Notes: a model not told the origin generated them from the sequence alone. DNA of 64,000 nucleotides from CAHJWH01 sp965198905 (GCA_965198905.1 OZ240678.1:310001-374000), one strand, 5' to 3'. Counted from the first letter of the stretch, positions 16,955 to 26,308 are shown. Numbers and translations are program-made.

Positions 16955-17162
16955 AATCGATCCGCCAGCGCCCGATCAGCACGCGGGCTTCCGCTTGGGT
17001 GGCGAAGACCTCCTCGTTCAGGCGGTCGTCGCGATGGCCGCCGTTGTGCCGAAGATCGTCGAAGCCAACTTTTCGACGAAGGCGTTCTGCTGCGGCTTTC
17101 CTGGCGCCACGTAGCGCCAGTCGAGCCCAGTCTGGTTGGTCCACTCCACAATGGCCGCCTAA
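16887..17162 (-). pseudogene. IS3-family transposase (OrfB) C-terminal remnant, frameshifted
   Basis: Two frames together give the end of an IS3-type integrase core. One frame reads AIVEWTNQTGLDWRYVAPGK then PQQNAFVE; the other resumes with NEEVFATQAEARVLIGRWRI, DYDQSPHSSHGGLTPEAVRR. The segment between them, where SFNGRLRDE-like residues are expected, is scrambled. The 5' two thirds of the gene, OrfA and the terminal repeats are missing; the fragment starts abruptly beside the sulfotransferase stop (17178). Confidence 0.8.
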
Positions 17163-17177
17163 GCGGCAACGTCGTCT

Positions 17178-18806
17178 TCAGACCGCCGCATAGCCGAAGC
17201 GCTCGACCCAGGGCTGCACGACCGGCAGGGCGCTGGCCATTCCCTCGGCATAGGCTCGCCACTGGCCCATGCCCTCCCGATAGAGGCCGCGGCGCACCTG
17301 CTGGGCGCTGGGCGTGCGCACGTCGCGCCGCTTGGCGGTCTCAGCGAAGTCGCGCATGGCGTCGGTCCAGGGCAGCCCCAGGAAGGTGCAGATGCGCTGT
17401 CCCTCGGCGTCGAAGTCGTCCACCAGGTCTTCATGGCGGTGCACGCACCAGGCCAGCCCCAGGCGCGCCTGATACACCTCCGCCAGCCCCATCACCCCGG
17501 CGTAGAAGCGCGCGAGGTCCTCAAGCTCGGTGAAGTGGTAGGTCGCGCCATTGATGACGAAGCGGCGCCTGAAGCAGCTCAGCACAACGTCGCGGGGGTC
17601 CCGCCGGGCGAACAGCACCTTGGCGCCCGGGAACAGCTTGGCGACATAGGGCAGCCAGAGGCTGTTCAGCGGCAGCTTGTCCACGAAGACCTGGCCGTCG
17701 GGCTCCATGCCGAATGCGCGCACGCGCGCCCAATAATCCGCCCGCAGCCGATCCGCCTCCCCGGCGTCAAGATCGGCCAGGCGCGAGAGCGCCGCTTCGT
17801 CCTGGAACCAGACGCCCACGTCGCCGAGGGTCAGGCGCTCCTCAAGGGCTGCGATCTGCGGATGGCTCGCCAGCACCTGTTCGAGCAGCGTGGTGCCCGA
17901 ACGGGGGAAGCCGACGAGGAACACATGGCCGGCCACGGGGCTCGACAGATCGCCCGGCGCCGCCGGCCAGTCGGGAATGGCGGAGAAATGGCGGACCAGC
18001 CGCTCGCACAGGGCGGTTCCGTTCTCCGCCCCCTCGGCGGTGAAGGTGGCGGCGTGGACCCGGCGCAGCAGCCGGTTGGCGGCGTCGTACTGGGCCAGCG
18101 CCTCCTGCGGCCGGCCCCCCTGGGCGTCCAGGGCATCGGCCAGCAGGCGGCGCGCCGACGCCTCATGCAAGGGGGCCAACCCGCCGCGCTCCAGCAGCGG
18201 CGCCACGCGGCGCTCCACGGCCGCATTGTGGCCTGAGCGCTGGTCAAGCGTCGCGAGCGACAGGATGGCGGCCGGTTGCCACGGGTCGAGGGCGAGAGCG
18301 CGTTCCGCATAACTCTCCGCGGCCTCGTCCCTTCGTCGGACCGCCATAGCCGCCAGGGCGCCAAGCGGTTCAGGGTTTTGGGCATCCAGGCTGATCGCTG
18401 TGCGATAGCTGTCTTCCGCCTCGGCTTCCCGGCCCAACTCCTCCAACGCCCGCCCGCGACCGGCATGGGCGGTGGAGTAGCCGGGCGCGAGGGCGATCGC
18501 CGCCTCGTAGGCCGGAAGCGCATCTTGCGGGCGGCCGAGCTTGCTGTAAGCCCGCCCAAGGGCGTTGCAGACCAAGGGGTCCCGGGGCGCCAGCTCGAGC
18601 GCCCTGTTGAGGAGCGGCAGGGCGTCTTGCGGGAAGCCCTCGGTTTCGCGCTTGAACGCGACCAAGTTCAGGACCAGCGGGGTCTCGACATCGACGGCCA
18701 GCGCCTCGGTCGCTAGGCTCATAGCGGAGGCGATATCGTCCGCCTGCACCGCTTGATCGATGCGCGCGAGAAGGGCGGCTTCCGCCGAGCCAGTGGCGAT
18801 GTTCAT
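17178..18806 (-). CDS. TPR-repeat sulfotransferase
   Basis: 542 residues from ATG 18806 (AGGAAAG before it). Residues about 1-240 form five to six TPR-like repeats (for example PLVCNALGRAYSKLGRPQDA and YSTAHAGRGRALEELGREAE). The C-terminal half is a PAPS-dependent sulfotransferase: the 5'-phosphosulfate loop is VFLVGFPRSGTTLLEQVLAS and the 3'-phosphate site is FARRDPRDVVLSCFRR. It has no signal peptide, so it acts in the cytoplasm. It follows the large TonB receptor on the same strand but behind an intrinsic terminator, so it may have its own promoter or depend on read-through. The acceptor is unknown; TPR repeats suggest a protein or peptide partner. Confidence 0.88.
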   Translation of the reverse strand: MNIATGSAEAALLARIDQAVQADDIASAMSLATEALAVDVETPLVLNLVAFKRETEGFPQDALPLLNRALELAPRDPLVCNALGRAYSKLGRPQDALPAYEAAIALAPGYSTAHAGRGRALEELGREAEAEDSYRTAISLDAQNPEPLGALAAMAVRRRDEAAESYAERALALDPWQPAAILSLATLDQRSGHNAAVERRVAPLLERGGLAPLHEASARRLLADALDAQGGRPQEALAQYDAANRLLRRVHAATFTAEGAENGTALCERLVRHFSAIPDWPAAPGDLSSPVAGHVFLVGFPRSGTTLLEQVLASHPQIAALEERLTLGDVGVWFQDEAALSRLADLDAGEADRLRADYWARVRAFGMEPDGQVFVDKLPLNSLWLPYVAKLFPGAKVLFARRDPRDVVLSCFRRRFVINGATYHFTELEDLARFYAGVMGLAEVYQARLGLAWCVHRHEDLVDDFDAEGQRICTFLGLPWTDAMRDFAETAKRRDVRTPSAQQVRRGLYREGMGQWRAYAEGMASALPVVQPWVERFGYAAV

Positions 18807-18952
18807 GCTCTTTCCTGCCGAGGGCGTCCAAGCCGCCCGGCGAGGACCTAACGCATTTCGCATCAGGTGTGTTGGGCTGTTTTAAACGCTCGGACCGCCG
18901 CTCGTGGGCGAGCGCAGCGATCGCCATGAAGGATTTGATCCAGGCCAGACAG

Positions 18953-18984
18953 AAAAAGGGCGGCGATCCAAAGGACCGCCGCCC
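18953..18984 (-). terminator. Intrinsic terminator after the large TonB receptor gene
   Basis: On the minus strand a GC-rich stem (GGGCGGCG... paired with ...CGCCGCCC, extended by GTCC/GGAT) with a TTT loop is followed directly by five T residues. It lies 24 bases after the receptor stop at 19008 and should separate the receptor transcript from the sulfotransferase gene. Confidence 0.85.
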
Positions 18985-19007
18985 TGAGACAGAAGATCGC
19001 CTATGCC

Positions 19008-22000
19008 TTAGAAGTCGGCGGTGATGCCGAAGAAGAACTCCCGGCCCAGAGCATCGTAAAGACCTGGGAAGGTGTTGCCGTTGCCATAGGGAGGACCTGA
19101 AGCGGGGAAGATGTTGGAGTCCACGATCGGGGCGTTCTGATCCAGCAGGTTGTTCACGCCGACCCGGGCCACAAGACCGTCCTTGATCTTGTAGGTTGCC
19201 GATGCATCGAAGTAATTGATGGTCGGGATGCGAGCGTCCGCCGAGTCGTACACGCCTTCGCTCAGGAACGAGTTTGAGGAGTCCGCGTCGAACCTCATGC
19301 CGTCGATGAGACGCCATTGGAGCGACACGGTGAGCGGTCCAGGGGGCACCCAGGTCAGGCGGGTTTTCTGGCGGTAACGCGGAAGCGGAGCACTTCCCGC
19401 ACTACAGACCGGCCCAAATTGCCCCACACAGTTGTATGTGCCGCCGCCCGACACGGGCTGAGTTATCGACTCGTAGGTGTAAGTGCCCACGAGGTTGAAG
19501 TTCAGCGTGCCGAGGTCGGGAAGATGAACGTAGGGCGTATCCGAGATGCGGTAGCGGTAGTTCGACTCAACGTCGACGCCTTCGGTTCGTAGGAAGCCGG
19601 TGTTGACCTCGGTCGCGACGACGTAGCCGGTGTTGCCGAAAACGGCGCCGGTGCTGTCACGATGGACAAGGTTACAATCGATATTGCTGTTGATACAGTT
19701 AGCCAGCTCAACCGATGCGCCACCAAAACCCGCTGACGACAGATTGCGGACGATGATATCGAACCAGTCGATGGTCAGGGTGAACCCCCGGGCGTAGCGC
19801 CACGTTGGCGTAAGCACGAAGCCAGCGGTGAAGGTGTCCGCCTTTTCCGGAGCCAGGTTGGCGTTGCCACCTACAAGCTGCGAACACTGGCTGGCCGGGC
19901 ACTGGTTGATCTTGCCGTACTGGCCCGCGCTGACGCCGGAATTCATACACGCCGCAAGGGACGCGGTAGGCTTGGTGCCGGCGCAGGGATCAAGTTCGCC
20001 GAACAGTGCGACATGCTGGGAGGCGAACAACTCATTGACGTTCGGGGCCCGAACCGCTCGGTTATAACTGCCTCGGAGGCTTACATTGCGGTCAACAGCA
20101 TAGTTCAAGGTGCCTTCGTAGGTGTCGGTGATGCCCGCCGTGGAATAGTCCGAGAAGCGGTAGGCGCCGTCGAAGGAGAAGCTCTTCACGAAGGGCTTAT
20201 CCTGAACCAGCGGCACGCGGAGTTCGCCGAACAGCTCATAGACGTCGAAGGTGCCGGCGTTGCTCACCGCCGCTCCACCCTGGCCGGAGAGGTCTCCGGT
20301 GCTGAACTCCTCGTCGGTATTGAAGACAAGGTTCTCGCGGCGGTACTCACCACCGAAGGCCACCCCGATCCCGTCCGTCGCCAACGGGCTCTTGATGCCG
20401 TACTGGCCCAGATCGCCCGTGATCGAGGCGCTGGCGACCTGCTCAGTGGTCGAGCCCTCCTGGAAACCTGGAACAGAGGTGTAAGCCAGCGCGGCCGAAC
20501 TTAACTGACCGAACTGGAACAGGTTGGCCGGAACGCAGCCTGCCGCTCCGCTGGAGCAAGCTCCCGTGGCTGGATTGACCTCCAAGGCGTTTTGCAGACG
20601 GGACACCGAGACGTCGTTCAAGTATCGCTCGGAGAAGATCGAGGTGCCGTACTGCAGGTAGGCGTCGTAGTTCCAGCCCGCCCCAAGATCACCACGCGAT
20701 CCAACGTCGATCTTGTACTCGGTGTGACGCAGATTATCCTGGCGAGGGCCGCCGGCGGCGAAACGGTAGCCGGCGGTCAGGTTGGCCAGATCAGCCGTTC
20801 CCGCGAAGGTGCCGCAAAGGGCGGTCTGCTGGGAGGTCGACAACAGGGGGTTGTTACAGTTGACGGACAGGGTGCTGGTGCCGTTCGACCCAGTGCCCTG
20901 GAAAGCGCCCGAAGGGGCGATCTGAGCGACCGTTTGGTCGTCGTTGAACATGAAGTCCGAATAGAGATCGAACATCGAGTTCACGGCGTAATGTGCGAAG
21001 TAACCAGCCGTATACCGGTTGTCATCTCGTTGAAAATAGTTAAGCGGCGCAAAATTGTAAGACAGTGCGCCCGTGTAAGGAACAAAGGCGGCTGCGCCGG
21101 TTGGGCTGTCGGAATAGGTCTTGGACGCAATGCCCACCGACGTAAGGGTCGGGTTGGTGGTCGTAACCCCAAGGTTTGTCACAGAACCCGAGGCGTTGGC
21201 GAGCAGGGCGCCCGTATTGGGGTCCGTGATCGAGGCTGTCTTGAAATGGCCATAAGCGCTGTTGCTCGACCCTTGGCAGTGTCGTGTGTCGTAAATGTTG
21301 GCGCCGTTCGAGAGCGTGTTGCCGGACGGCAGAGTAGAAAGGCCGCAGACGCTGCCCAGACGACTGGACTGGTTGACGGGCTGCAGGTTGCGATATTCGA
21401 CATAACCCGTGACGTTGCCTTTACCGTCGGGCGCATTGATACCGATGATGCCGGTGATGTCGATCTTGCGGCCGTCGGCGACGCTGCCGGGGATGGCGAT
21501 GGGATTGGCCGAGGTGGCGTTGAAATTCGCGATGTCCTGGCGGATGCCGCCGTTGCCGCTATTTCCAGTCTGGAAGAAGCCGCCCTGCGCGTCCAATCGG
21601 ACGCCTTGGAAGTCCCGCTTCATGATGAAGTTCACCACGCCGGCGACGGCGTCCGAACCGTAGATGGCCGAGGCGCCGCCGGTGGTGACTTCCACCCGGT
21701 CCACCAGCTGGGCCGGGATGTTGTTCAGGTCAGCCGACGGCTGGGTCGGGTCACCCGGCATAAGGCGCTTGCCGTCGATCAGCACCAGGGTGCGCTGCGA
21801 ACCGATACCGCGAAGGTTGACGGTGGCGATACCTGTGGAACCGTTTGAGACCTGGGAAGTTTGTTCAGCAACCGCTTGCGGCAGGTTGTTGAGAAGGTCT
21901 TCGACGTTGGTCGTACCTTCTAACTTGATTTCCTGGCTGTTGACCACGGTCAATGGGCTGGGGGAGGTCAGTCCAGGTTGGGGGATGCGCGATCCGGTGA

Positions 22001-22238
22001 CCACAACCTCCTGAACGGAGGTCGGCGCGCCGGGCGTGCCGGTAACAGCCCCGTTGGCCTGGACATCTGGAACCGGGCCTTGTCGTGCGCCAGGCGTCCC
22101 GACCGGGGTATCCGCCGCGGGCGCCGTCGTGACGACGGGCTGAGCGAAGGCCGAAGTAGACGCTGCCAGACCGAGCGAGCCTACGATCATGGTCGACGCG
22201 AGCAGGCGCTCACGTGTGGACTTAATCTTCAATGTCAT
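19008..22238 (-). CDS. Large TonB-dependent receptor (1076 aa)
   Basis: Outer-membrane active transporter. The ATG at 22238 is preceded by GGAGGGG and opens a signal peptide (LASTMIVGSLGLAASTSAFA). A Pro/Thr-rich linker follows, then the TonB-box/plug start (VQEVVVTGSRIPQPGLTSPS), plug motifs LNNLPQAVAEQ and GIGSQRTLVLIDGKRLMPGD, DRVEVTTGGASAIYGSDAVA, and a barrel ending LGREFFFGITADF with terminal Phe. The long barrel with many Ser/Asn/Gly-rich loops is the Caulobacter/Sphingomonas 'IPQPG' subtype. Followed by an intrinsic terminator and a TPR-sulfotransferase. Neighbouring phosphatase and Pi-transporter genes suggest a phosphorylated ligand; that is inference. Confidence 0.92.
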   Translation of the reverse strand: MTLKIKSTRERLLASTMIVGSLGLAASTSAFAQPVVTTAPAADTPVGTPGARQGPVPDVQANGAVTGTPGAPTSVQEVVVTGSRIPQPGLTSPSPLTVVNSQEIKLEGTTNVEDLLNNLPQAVAEQTSQVSNGSTGIATVNLRGIGSQRTLVLIDGKRLMPGDPTQPSADLNNIPAQLVDRVEVTTGGASAIYGSDAVAGVVNFIMKRDFQGVRLDAQGGFFQTGNSGNGGIRQDIANFNATSANPIAIPGSVADGRKIDITGIIGINAPDGKGNVTGYVEYRNLQPVNQSSRLGSVCGLSTLPSGNTLSNGANIYDTRHCQGSSNSAYGHFKTASITDPNTGALLANASGSVTNLGVTTTNPTLTSVGIASKTYSDSPTGAAAFVPYTGALSYNFAPLNYFQRDDNRYTAGYFAHYAVNSMFDLYSDFMFNDDQTVAQIAPSGAFQGTGSNGTSTLSVNCNNPLLSTSQQTALCGTFAGTADLANLTAGYRFAAGGPRQDNLRHTEYKIDVGSRGDLGAGWNYDAYLQYGTSIFSERYLNDVSVSRLQNALEVNPATGACSSGAAGCVPANLFQFGQLSSAALAYTSVPGFQEGSTTEQVASASITGDLGQYGIKSPLATDGIGVAFGGEYRRENLVFNTDEEFSTGDLSGQGGAAVSNAGTFDVYELFGELRVPLVQDKPFVKSFSFDGAYRFSDYSTAGITDTYEGTLNYAVDRNVSLRGSYNRAVRAPNVNELFASQHVALFGELDPCAGTKPTASLAACMNSGVSAGQYGKINQCPASQCSQLVGGNANLAPEKADTFTAGFVLTPTWRYARGFTLTIDWFDIIVRNLSSAGFGGASVELANCINSNIDCNLVHRDSTGAVFGNTGYVVATEVNTGFLRTEGVDVESNYRYRISDTPYVHLPDLGTLNFNLVGTYTYESITQPVSGGGTYNCVGQFGPVCSAGSAPLPRYRQKTRLTWVPPGPLTVSLQWRLIDGMRFDADSSNSFLSEGVYDSADARIPTINYFDASATYKIKDGLVARVGVNNLLDQNAPIVDSNIFPASGPPYGNGNTFPGLYDALGREFFFGITADF

Positions 22239-22388
22239 CCCCTCCGGAAAGGTGCGGCATCCCCCGCCACCTCTCATACGATTGCACCGCCCCGCCGAGA
22301 CTTGCCCCTGGGGTTGCCATCATTCAGCCAATAAGTGGCCTTCGTCGTCAACGCGACATCAGGGCCGAAACGCCCGTGGGCGCGGAGT

Positions 22389-22406
22389 GTCACCGAAGCG
22401 ACACAG
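22389..22406 (-). promoter_or_regulatory. Degenerate Pho-box-like element upstream of TonB receptor
   Basis: Minus-strand reading CTGTGTC-GCTT-CGGTGAC has the 7-4-7 layout of a PhoB site (consensus CTGTCAT-N4-CTGTCAT), with the CTGT core intact in the first half and CGGT in the second. It lies about 150 bases before the receptor ATG. Support comes mainly from the far better site upstream of the phosphate transporter; alone it would be weak. Confidence 0.35.
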
Positions 22407-22459
22407 TCAGCCATAGTGCGGCCTTTTTACCCACCGTCGCGGAACCGACGCCCCTTTAG

Positions 22460-22975
22460 CAAGAGACCGCGCCAACCCGGCCAGCGCTTGGTCAGCGCCG
22501 CCGCGGCCGCGCAGGTGCTGGACATCCTGCGCGGGAGTGCGCCGCCCGAAGGTCGCCTCTCGCCCCGGCTAGGCGAAGGCGGCCCCGTGCCCGCCTTCAA
22601 GGCCGGCCTCCTACGGCCGGCAACTCCTACGGCTTGCGCGACGCGGTGGCGGCGGGGGTCGGCGGCGGCTACGTCGTGGTGGTCTGAACCGGCCGGCCGG
22701 ATGGCGGCGACCGCCCGGGTCTGACCGGCCGCGCCGCGGCGCTCCCCCTGCTATTCGACGTGTTCGACGCCCTGCACATCTCCGCCGACGCTGCGCCTGA
22801 CGAGGGGCTCCACGACGCCTCGCAGGCTTTTCAACAGATGGCGGGCGCCGAGGACCCGCCGCCGCGCCTGGTCTGCCCACCCGACGGCGCGCGCCTGCAA
22901 CTCCACCGCATCGGCTCCAGGCCGAGCGACCTGGGCCCACCCTACGGCGTCTGGCCGACGGCCCGTCCCGGAGCG
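22460..22975 (+). pseudogene. pbpC: Remnant of penicillin-binding protein 1C gene (pbpC 3' end)
   Basis: Plus-strand DNA still reads as the C-terminal part of PBP1c. One frame gives QRLVSAAAAAQVLDILRGSA ... PVPAFKAG; after a frameshift near 22610 another gives NSYGLRDAVAAGVGGGYVVV V-stop-TGRPDG, in which the Trp of the usual VVWTGRPDG is TGA; then GLTGRAAALPLLFDVFDAL and the start of the C-terminal BiPBP-type domain (RLVCPPDGARLQL). The transglycosylase and most of the transpeptidase domain are absent. The end overlaps the 3' end of the convergent phosphodiesterase gene. Confidence 0.8.
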
Positions 22976-24774
22976 CCCGCCACATCGTCGTAGGCGTGGC
23001 CGGCCGCCACCTGCCCTTCCAGGGTGGTGACGAAGCCGTTCGCGGCGGGCGGCGAGGTCAGTCTCAGGGGTTTTGCGCTCAGCGGGGTCGTCGCCTCCCG
23101 CAGCGCCTCGGCCATGATGCGCCCGCCGAGCTCGCCGCGACCGCCGATCCGAAGGTGGAGGACATGCGCCAGGGTGGGAGCCCAGTCGGCGTTGCCGACG
23201 GGATCAAGGTCGCGGAACTTCGTGCGGAAATCGGGGCCGACGGCGGCCATCATGTTGCGGGTGACCGCCCGGTCTAAGCCGCCGTGGATGCCCTGGCCCT
23301 GTTGCAGATCGGTGTCCGCGACTTCGAAGGCGCAGAGTTCGGGGCCGCGGGCGCATCCTTTAACCGGGCCGCTGCGGAAGCTGACGATGAGCGAGGGCGC
23401 GGGGGTGCGGGCGTCCCCCTTCAGCCCGATGGCGCTCATCGGCAGGGCGCCCGGAATGGGTCCGAGCGCGTCGGCGGCGAAGATCGCGGCCGTATAGTCC
23501 TGCTGGGTCAGGGCGGAGGCGATGCGGCGCGCCAGCCGGCCGCGGCGCTCGGGCGAGGCGTCGGGCAGCCAGATGGCGTCGGACCCGCCATTCGCGCCGA
23601 TCACCACCTCTGGATGGACGAGGTCGTCGCCCAGGATGGCGGCGCCATGCTTGGGATGGTTCAGGGGCGCGAGATCCAGTCCAGTGGGCTCGTGAACCGC
23701 AAGGCCGAGCGCACGCCCGAGATCGAGCGCCAGGAAGCCCGGCGGCAGGAAGCCATGGGGAACGTCGGGATATTCGGCCTTGGCCGCCGCACTGGTCGCG
23801 CTCACCTTGGAGATGGTGGCGAAGCCGTGATCGGCGGTGACGACGATGTCGGTGATGTCTTCCAGGCCGAGCCGCCGCAGCGCGGCGCGAAGCGCCGCCA
23901 GGTCGTTGTCGGCGTTGCGGATCGCTGCAATGGAGGTCGCGCCGTTGATGCCCGGCGAGAGGGTGTTCAGGCTGTCGCCCTGATTGTGCTGAGTGCCGTC
24001 CGGGTCGCGCGACCAGAACACCATCACGAAGGGCCGCTTAGCGGCGGCGAAGCGGGGCAGCACGACCTCGCTCGCCACCCGGGTGAACCAGTCCTGCTGC
24101 TCCACATTGGCGACCTGGACGCCTGGGGCGATGGCGTTGCCGGGATCGGTGTTCAGGCCGCGGTCCGGCGCCGTCGGATCGAGGCCCGCGCGCTTGAGGG
24201 CCGGCAGGAGGTCGGGACAGAGCGGAATGCCGTCCGGGATCCCGCTCAGGTCGTCCACCACCAGGGTGGAGCAGCCATCCCGCGCCGTCACATCCTGGAT
24301 CGCCACCGGACCGAGCTTGCCGATCGAGGCGGTCTGGAAGCCGGCGGTGCGCGCGGCGGCCAACAGGCTCGTCTCGCCCAGATAGTCGCCCCCAAACCGT
24401 TGGTTCATCGCGCCGAGAATGGCGTCGTCTTCCAGGAACGGCGTCAAGGACAGGAAGGCGGGCTTCAAGGGGGGCTGTCCGACATAGACCACGTTGGCGA
24501 AGTCGCCCGTGTCGCCCAGCCCGTGGCCCGTGGCGATGGCCGAGGCGTTCGGCGTGGTCAGGGTCGGAAACAGCGCATGGCTGTCGGCGAAGTCGACGCC
24601 TTCGCGACGGACCGCCTGCATCTCTGGCGCGCTCGAAGCGTCCACCGCGCCATAGCGCAGGCCGTCCGCTACGAAGATGATCACGTTGTGCTTGGGCGGC
24701 TCGGCCGCCAGCGCACATCCCCCGAACGCGCTCGCGGCGGCGAGGAGCGCCCCGAAAAGCCTAGATGGCCGCAA
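22942..24774 (-). CDS. Exported type I phosphodiesterase / nucleotide pyrophosphatase (alkaline phosphatase superfamily)
   Basis: 610 residues with a signal peptide (LFGALLAAASAFGGCALAAE; a lipoprotein form is possible because of the GC). Alkaline-phosphatase-superfamily metal and nucleophile sites are visible: NVIIFVADGLRYG, the nucleophile Thr in FPTLTTPNASAIATGHG, FWSRDPDGTQHNQGD, VVTADHGFATIS and GQGIHGGLD. It should release phosphate from diesters, nucleotides or similar substrates in the periplasm or outside. It lies 121 bases after the phosphate-type MFS gene on the same strand. The last 11 codons run into pbpC remnant DNA, so the original C-terminus may have been altered. Confidence 0.85.
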   Translation of the reverse strand: MRPSRLFGALLAAASAFGGCALAAEPPKHNVIIFVADGLRYGAVDASSAPEMQAVRREGVDFADSHALFPTLTTPNASAIATGHGLGDTGDFANVVYVGQPPLKPAFLSLTPFLEDDAILGAMNQRFGGDYLGETSLLAAARTAGFQTASIGKLGPVAIQDVTARDGCSTLVVDDLSGIPDGIPLCPDLLPALKRAGLDPTAPDRGLNTDPGNAIAPGVQVANVEQQDWFTRVASEVVLPRFAAAKRPFVMVFWSRDPDGTQHNQGDSLNTLSPGINGATSIAAIRNADNDLAALRAALRRLGLEDITDIVVTADHGFATISKVSATSAAAKAEYPDVPHGFLPPGFLALDLGRALGLAVHEPTGLDLAPLNHPKHGAAILGDDLVHPEVVIGANGGSDAIWLPDASPERRGRLARRIASALTQQDYTAAIFAADALGPIPGALPMSAIGLKGDARTPAPSLIVSFRSGPVKGCARGPELCAFEVADTDLQQGQGIHGGLDRAVTRNMMAAVGPDFRTKFRDLDPVGNADWAPTLAHVLHLRIGGRGELGGRIMAEALREATTPLSAKPLRLTSPPAANGFVTTLEGQVAAGHAYDDVAGAPGRAVGQTP

Positions 24775-24895
24775 AACCTAACTCCATTCCAACTCCAGCG
24801 CTCTAACATCGCTATGCGACAGATGTTGATCGGCCTTCGGCCTGGTCGAGACGGCGTGGAAAGCTGCTCACGCCCATGTCTCAGGAATTAGCCCG

Positions 24896-26308
24896 CTAGG
24901 CTGCGCTGGGTGACGGGTTGAGTTCCTCGAGGCTCTTGCCGTTGGTCTCGGGCAGCATCGTCAAGGTGACGATGATGCCGAGCAGGCTCACGCCCGCGGC
25001 GACCGACTCTGCGGCCAGCAGTCCGTGCCAGTGCATCAGGATCGGGAACAGGAACACACCGAAAAAGCCACCGAGCTTACCGGTAGAGGCGGCGACGCCA
25101 TGCCCCGTGGTGCGGCCCTTCACCGGGAAGATTTCCGCCGGATAGACGAAGGTCGTCGCGTTGGGCCCGAACTCTGTGAAGAAATAGCTGATCCCATAGA
25201 CGATCAGGAAGGGGATCAGCAGCTTGTCAAGATCGGGGATCAGGGCGATGGCGGCGAAGGTGACGGCCATCATCGTAAATCCGAGGATCTGGATAGATTT
25301 ACGGCCTATGCGATCCATCATCGCCGCGGCGATGAGATAACCCGGGGCGGCGGCGACCGCGAAGACGGCGAGTTGCATGAGCGTGTGGGACAGCAGGCTC
25401 TTGTCCGGCGTGATCGCGGACAGGATCAGCGGGCTCGAAACCGTGTTCCCGTAATAGGCGAAGTCCATCAGGAACCAGGCCAGGCTCGCGCCGACGAGGC
25501 GGACCACGAGGTCGCGCCGGCTGGTCAGCACCGCGAACCCCTTCCAGAACGAGGTCTTCTCCGCCTTGGCCCCGTCCGCCTGCGTTCCGGCGCCGTTCTT
25601 CTGCTGAAAGTCGCCGAGCACGCCGGACGCGGCCTTATGGAACTCGTCGTGCTGTCCGCTGGCGAGCAGGAAGCGGGGCGTCTCGGCCATGTGTCGGCGC
25701 ATTTGGAAAACGGCTAGGGCGGGAATAGCGCCGAAGGCCAGCAGCAGGCGCCAAACCAAGTCGTGGTTCAGCCCACTCACCAACAGGCCGGCGGCCAGCA
25801 AGGGACCCACGATCAGGCCCGCCGCCTGCATGGAGAACACTAGGCTGACCATCATTCCGCGCGACTTCTTCCCCGCGTACTCGCTCATGATCGTGGCGCT
25901 GACGGGATAGTCCCCGCCGATACCTACGCCAAGCACAACCCTGAAGACGATCAGCCACCAGATGTTCGGCGAGAAGGCTGACGCGATCGCGCCTGCCGCC
26001 AGGACCAAGACTTCAAAGCCATAGATGCGCTTTCGGCCCAGCATGTCGGCGACCCGACCGAACATGATCGCACCGAACGCCGCAGCCAGCAGAGCCGTCG
26101 AGGTGACCAGACCCTCCGCCACTGCAGAGATATGCCACTCCTGTTTCAGCAACGCCATAACCACCCCGATGATGAAAAGATCATAGGCGTCGGTGAAGAA
26201 CCCCATGCCGGAAATGAACATGATCTTCCAATGGAGCGGAGTGATCTTGGAAGAGTCCATACGTTCGAGGACGTCTGTTCCATGACCGGCGCTGGCGACA
26301 CTCGACAT
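24896..26308 (-). CDS. MFS transporter of the phosphate:H+ symporter type
   Basis: 470 residues with 12 TM helices; ATG 26308 chosen over the preceding GTG because GGAG lies eight bases upstream. Family signatures are FFTDAYDLFIIGVV in TM1, GRVADMLGRKRIYGFEVLVL in the TM2-3 loop and, most telling, VLGVGIGGDYPVSATIMSEY, the TM4 pattern of the PHS (Pho84-like) family. Helices 7-12 keep FGPNATTFVYPAEIFPVKGR. Phosphate is therefore the likely substrate, with glycerophosphodiesters or other anions possible. A strong Pho box lies about 120 bases before the start, so PhoB control under Pi starvation is expected. Confidence 0.85.
   Translation of the reverse strand: MSSVASAGHGTDVLERMDSSKITPLHWKIMFISGMGFFTDAYDLFIIGVVMALLKQEWHISAVAEGLVTSTALLAAAFGAIMFGRVADMLGRKRIYGFEVLVLAAGAIASAFSPNIWWLIVFRVVLGVGIGGDYPVSATIMSEYAGKKSRGMMVSLVFSMQAAGLIVGPLLAAGLLVSGLNHDLVWRLLLAFGAIPALAVFQMRRHMAETPRFLLASGQHDEFHKAASGVLGDFQQKNGAGTQADGAKAEKTSFWKGFAVLTSRRDLVVRLVGASLAWFLMDFAYYGNTVSSPLILSAITPDKSLLSHTLMQLAVFAVAAAPGYLIAAAMMDRIGRKSIQILGFTMMAVTFAAIALIPDLDKLLIPFLIVYGISYFFTEFGPNATTFVYPAEIFPVKGRTTGHGVAASTGKLGGFFGVFLFPILMHWHGLLAAESVAAGVSLLGIIVTLTMLPETNGKSLEELNPSPSAA

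Noticed and set aside
23284..24891. 535-codon plus-strand frame opposite the phosphodiesterase
   Set aside because: Antisense shadow; the minus-strand frame has the full alkaline-phosphatase superfamily motifs.
24775..24895. CTGTCGC half site upstream of the phosphodiesterase considered as a Pho box
   Set aside because: The second half (CGATGTT after four bases) does not fit CTGTNAN, so only one half-site is present.
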